From the NCBI GenBank assembly GCA_030562195.1, contig CM060200.1, forward strand, positions 25,831,023-25,895,022: a stretch of 64,000 nucleotides of DNA, written 5' to 3'. Under the pieces are notes generated by a model that did not search any database, had not been told where the DNA came from, and worked only from the letters and a program-made list of their open reading frames with translations. Shown here piece by piece: positions 62,028 to 64,000 of the stretch. This DNA is from Nipponacmea schrenckii. Its lineage: Eukaryota > Mollusca > Gastropoda > Lottiidae. Positions within the stretch are counted from its first letter, which is position 1. The number at the start of each line of letters is the position of its first letter. The translations under genes were made by a program, and so were the position numbers.

Positions 62028-63614
62028 ATGTCAGATCAGGAACCTGCTGCAGTCCCAACCCCTAAAGATGGCCAATGTTCATTTTATTTGAAGAAGAAAA
62101 ATCGCTTCTGTCGATTTCGCCCTAATAAAGATCAGAAATACTGTGCTGAACATTCTATTGCTATGGGGGTAAGACTTTAAAATTTGCTATGTAAAGGAGA
62201 AGATTTTAACTTGTGCATTTCATGTTGACCCTTACTAAGAGTGAAGATATTCATATTTCACTCTCGTTTTGATGATTATGTTTTAAAAGTTTAAATACCA
62301 TAATTGATCCTTTTTTCTTTGAGATGAATGACCAAGACTTTGTGAGCTCTTTTTCCATTCTACTCTAGGCTTTATCCTATACTTAGATACATTAGACCCT
62401 GAAAATATTGTTACTCAATTCACGCTGTTAGATCTGATTTAGTTCAGCCTGTGTCTCTACTGAAATTTGACAAGTAGTAGGCCTATTTAGTCTGCACTAA
62501 TATTACTTACAATGAGTAAAAATGAGTTTAAATGATAATAGAAAGAAGTCAGAAGAGTTAAGAGATAAAAAATCCCTACAATATGTGAATTTTTCAGGTA
62601 GAATTAGAAAGAAAAAGAGTTGTCTGTCCTTTAAATCCGTTACAGTAAGTACTAATTATTTTTTTAGAAACTTTCAACATTCCATAATAAAAACGGTTAA
62701 AAAAATTCAAGTTTGAAATCATCAAGATAATATAAAGAAAAAAAGTCGGTATTTGGTAACTGCTGATAGAACTCAATTTCAGTTACTGGTATTTAAATCC
62801 TATTGACATGAAAATAAAATGCTTAGTCTCTGATCACCTACAATAAGATTAAAAAACTATCTGGGTCACTCCTGATGATGTTTCCTGTGAGAACAACATT
62901 ACAATGTTGATAGTAGTAAATATTCTAGAAATATCCATCCATAATAATTGTTTTATCATCTTTTTGCTCCTACGATATGCCATTGAAGGATTAGGGTCAG
63001 TTTATAGATATCAAACTATGATGTCACCTTTGTATTTCAAATTCTAAATTTAAAATGTTGGGTTTTGTGCTACAGATGGTTTAAGTAAAACAGTAATAAC
63101 AACTGAATTGTTAATGCTGAAAACATACTTTTCAGTACATGTTATGATGACATGTTGAAGAAACACATCAAGAAATGTAACAACAGAAAAAAACTAGAAG
63201 AGGTGAGTCAAACTTTATGAATTGTGTATTGGTAGTTCTGAACACTTTATAGTGTTTTGAGCTGGTCAACCATATCTTCTTTTTTGACAGTTCACATAGT
63301 TAAATGGGCTGTAAAAGTGAAATATATTTGGTCTTGAAAGTGATTAATATTCTTCCAAAACAAGAAACACTAGGGATTATATTATGGTATAACACACTTG
63401 TTTAATAGTAATTTCTTGTTATATTTACTGCCTACTTCTAAATATTGTTCAAATACAATATTCTTACAATTCCAAATTCTGTATAGAAAACTATGCTTGA
63501 CAAATCTAAACTTTTCATGTAGAGAGTCTACACTGTTACTTAGAACCATGATATCTATTACAGGTGTACTATGTTGAAGGAATTAACTCTGGTAGTGATG
63601 TTGAAGAAGAAAAG
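62028..63614 (+). CDS. TRMT13: tRNA 2'-O-methyltransferase TRM13 homologue, 5' part (continues beyond window)
   Basis: Four exons are visible: 62028-62168 (ATG), 62598-62644, 63136-63202 and 63564-63614, all in frame with GT-AG introns; the last donor reads GTTAAG. The N-terminus (GQCSFYLKKKNRFCRF, then KYCAEHS) carries the TRM13-type CCCH finger. Next is a CHHC finger, CPLNPLHTCYDDMLKKHIKKC (C-x5-H-x9-H-x3-C). Then VYYVEGINSGSD aligns with the conserved 'DFYIQDINAG'-type stretch I recall after the fingers. TRM13 methylates the ribose of nucleotide 4 in certain tRNAs. The methyltransferase domain lies outside the window, past an intron that contains a pearl-like element. Confidence 0.85.
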
Positions 63615-63675
63615 GTTAAGAAGTTTACATTTTTTTAAACTTCGTCAATTCTCTTTGAGGTCAAGCTCTGAATTT

Positions 63676-64000
63676 TTATACGCCCACATGGAAATGTGGA
63701 CGTATATTGCCGTGGCCCCTGTCCGTCCGTCGGTCCGTTCGTCAGTCCGTCGGTCCGTCCACATTTGTTGTATCCACGATAGACGCTACAGTTTTTATCC
63801 AATCTTAATGAAACTTGGTATACATGTATATATTGATGATATCTCGGTCAAGTTCGACAATGGAAATTATCGCATGAACGGTTTTTGAGTTATTGCCCTT
63901 GACTTAGTAACTTGGTATACATGTAAATATTGATGATATCTCGGTCAAGTTCGAAAATAGAAATAAGCGCATGAGCGGTTTTTCAAATTTGGGTTGTATC
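63676..64000 (-). mobile_element. pearl-like element, minus orientation, truncated by window end
   Basis: It begins with the inverted hairpin end TTTATACGCCCACATGGAAA then TGTGGACGTATATTGCCG. A GTCCGTCCGTCGGTCCG microsatellite follows, then core repeats with GGTATACATGTATATATTGA and GAGTTATTGCCCTTGACTTA. It starts ~61 bp after the TRMT13 exon 4 donor. Confidence 0.8.

Noticed and set aside
1..64000. A dedicated defence, toxin, biosynthetic or phage system
   Set aside because: Gene content is single-copy animal housekeeping genes plus transposons; nothing is organised as a coordinated multi-gene system.

Overview
ORGANISM AND CHARACTER. This is eukaryotic nuclear DNA: AT-rich, with short exons, GT-AG introns, long UTR-like stretches and many nested transposable elements. 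Protein content (hnRNP M, YTHDC1, RAD23, RWDD3, TRMT13, JMY/WHAMM, a Tctex1-type dynein light chain) is metazoan. The dispersed elements with ~160-bp core repeats, an ACGG-like microsatellite and a terminal hairpin resemble the 'pearl' elements I recall from molluscs, so a mollusc is the best guess (moderate for mollusc, low for any finer placement). All exon models below were built by eye from reading frame continuity, splice sites and family recall. LAYOUT. (1) 283-4182 (+): 3' part of a JMY/WHAMM-like actin nucleation promoter. (2) 4183-11167: intergenic/3'UTR space between convergent genes, with a nested MITE pair. (3) 11168-15638 (-): complete 12-exon hnRNP M gene, with a CRE-like palindrome upstream. 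(4) 15813-24484: repeat island: two tandem arrays, a decayed Tc1-like element, and a decayed CR1-like LINE split by a pearl-like insertion. (5) 26483-41844 (-): complete 16-exon YTHDC1, whose introns hold a hAT derivative with an 8-bp target duplication, a TTAA-flanked element, a ~42-bp tandem array, a foldback element, a 2.7-kb composite pearl-like array and a long-TIR element. (6) 42799-44910 (+): complete 4-exon RWDD3, head-to-head with YTHDC1. (7) 49929-50522 (+): Tctex1-family dynein light chain in one coding exon. (8) 53833-61102 (-): complete 9-exon RAD23. (9) 62028-63614 (+): first four coding exons of TRMT13, head-to-head with RAD23 and running off the window. HOW THEY FIT. There is no operon or dedicated multi-gene system. 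The genes are housekeeping RNA-processing, ubiquitin/SUMO and cytoskeletal functions, with two likely bidirectional promoters (YTHDC1/RWDD3 and RAD23/TRMT13). The unusual content is the transposable-element layer: at least five non-autonomous families can be delimited with ends or target duplications, one pearl-like insertion splits a LINE reading frame cleanly, and an old pearl-like end lies directly against a coding splice acceptor in RWDD3.
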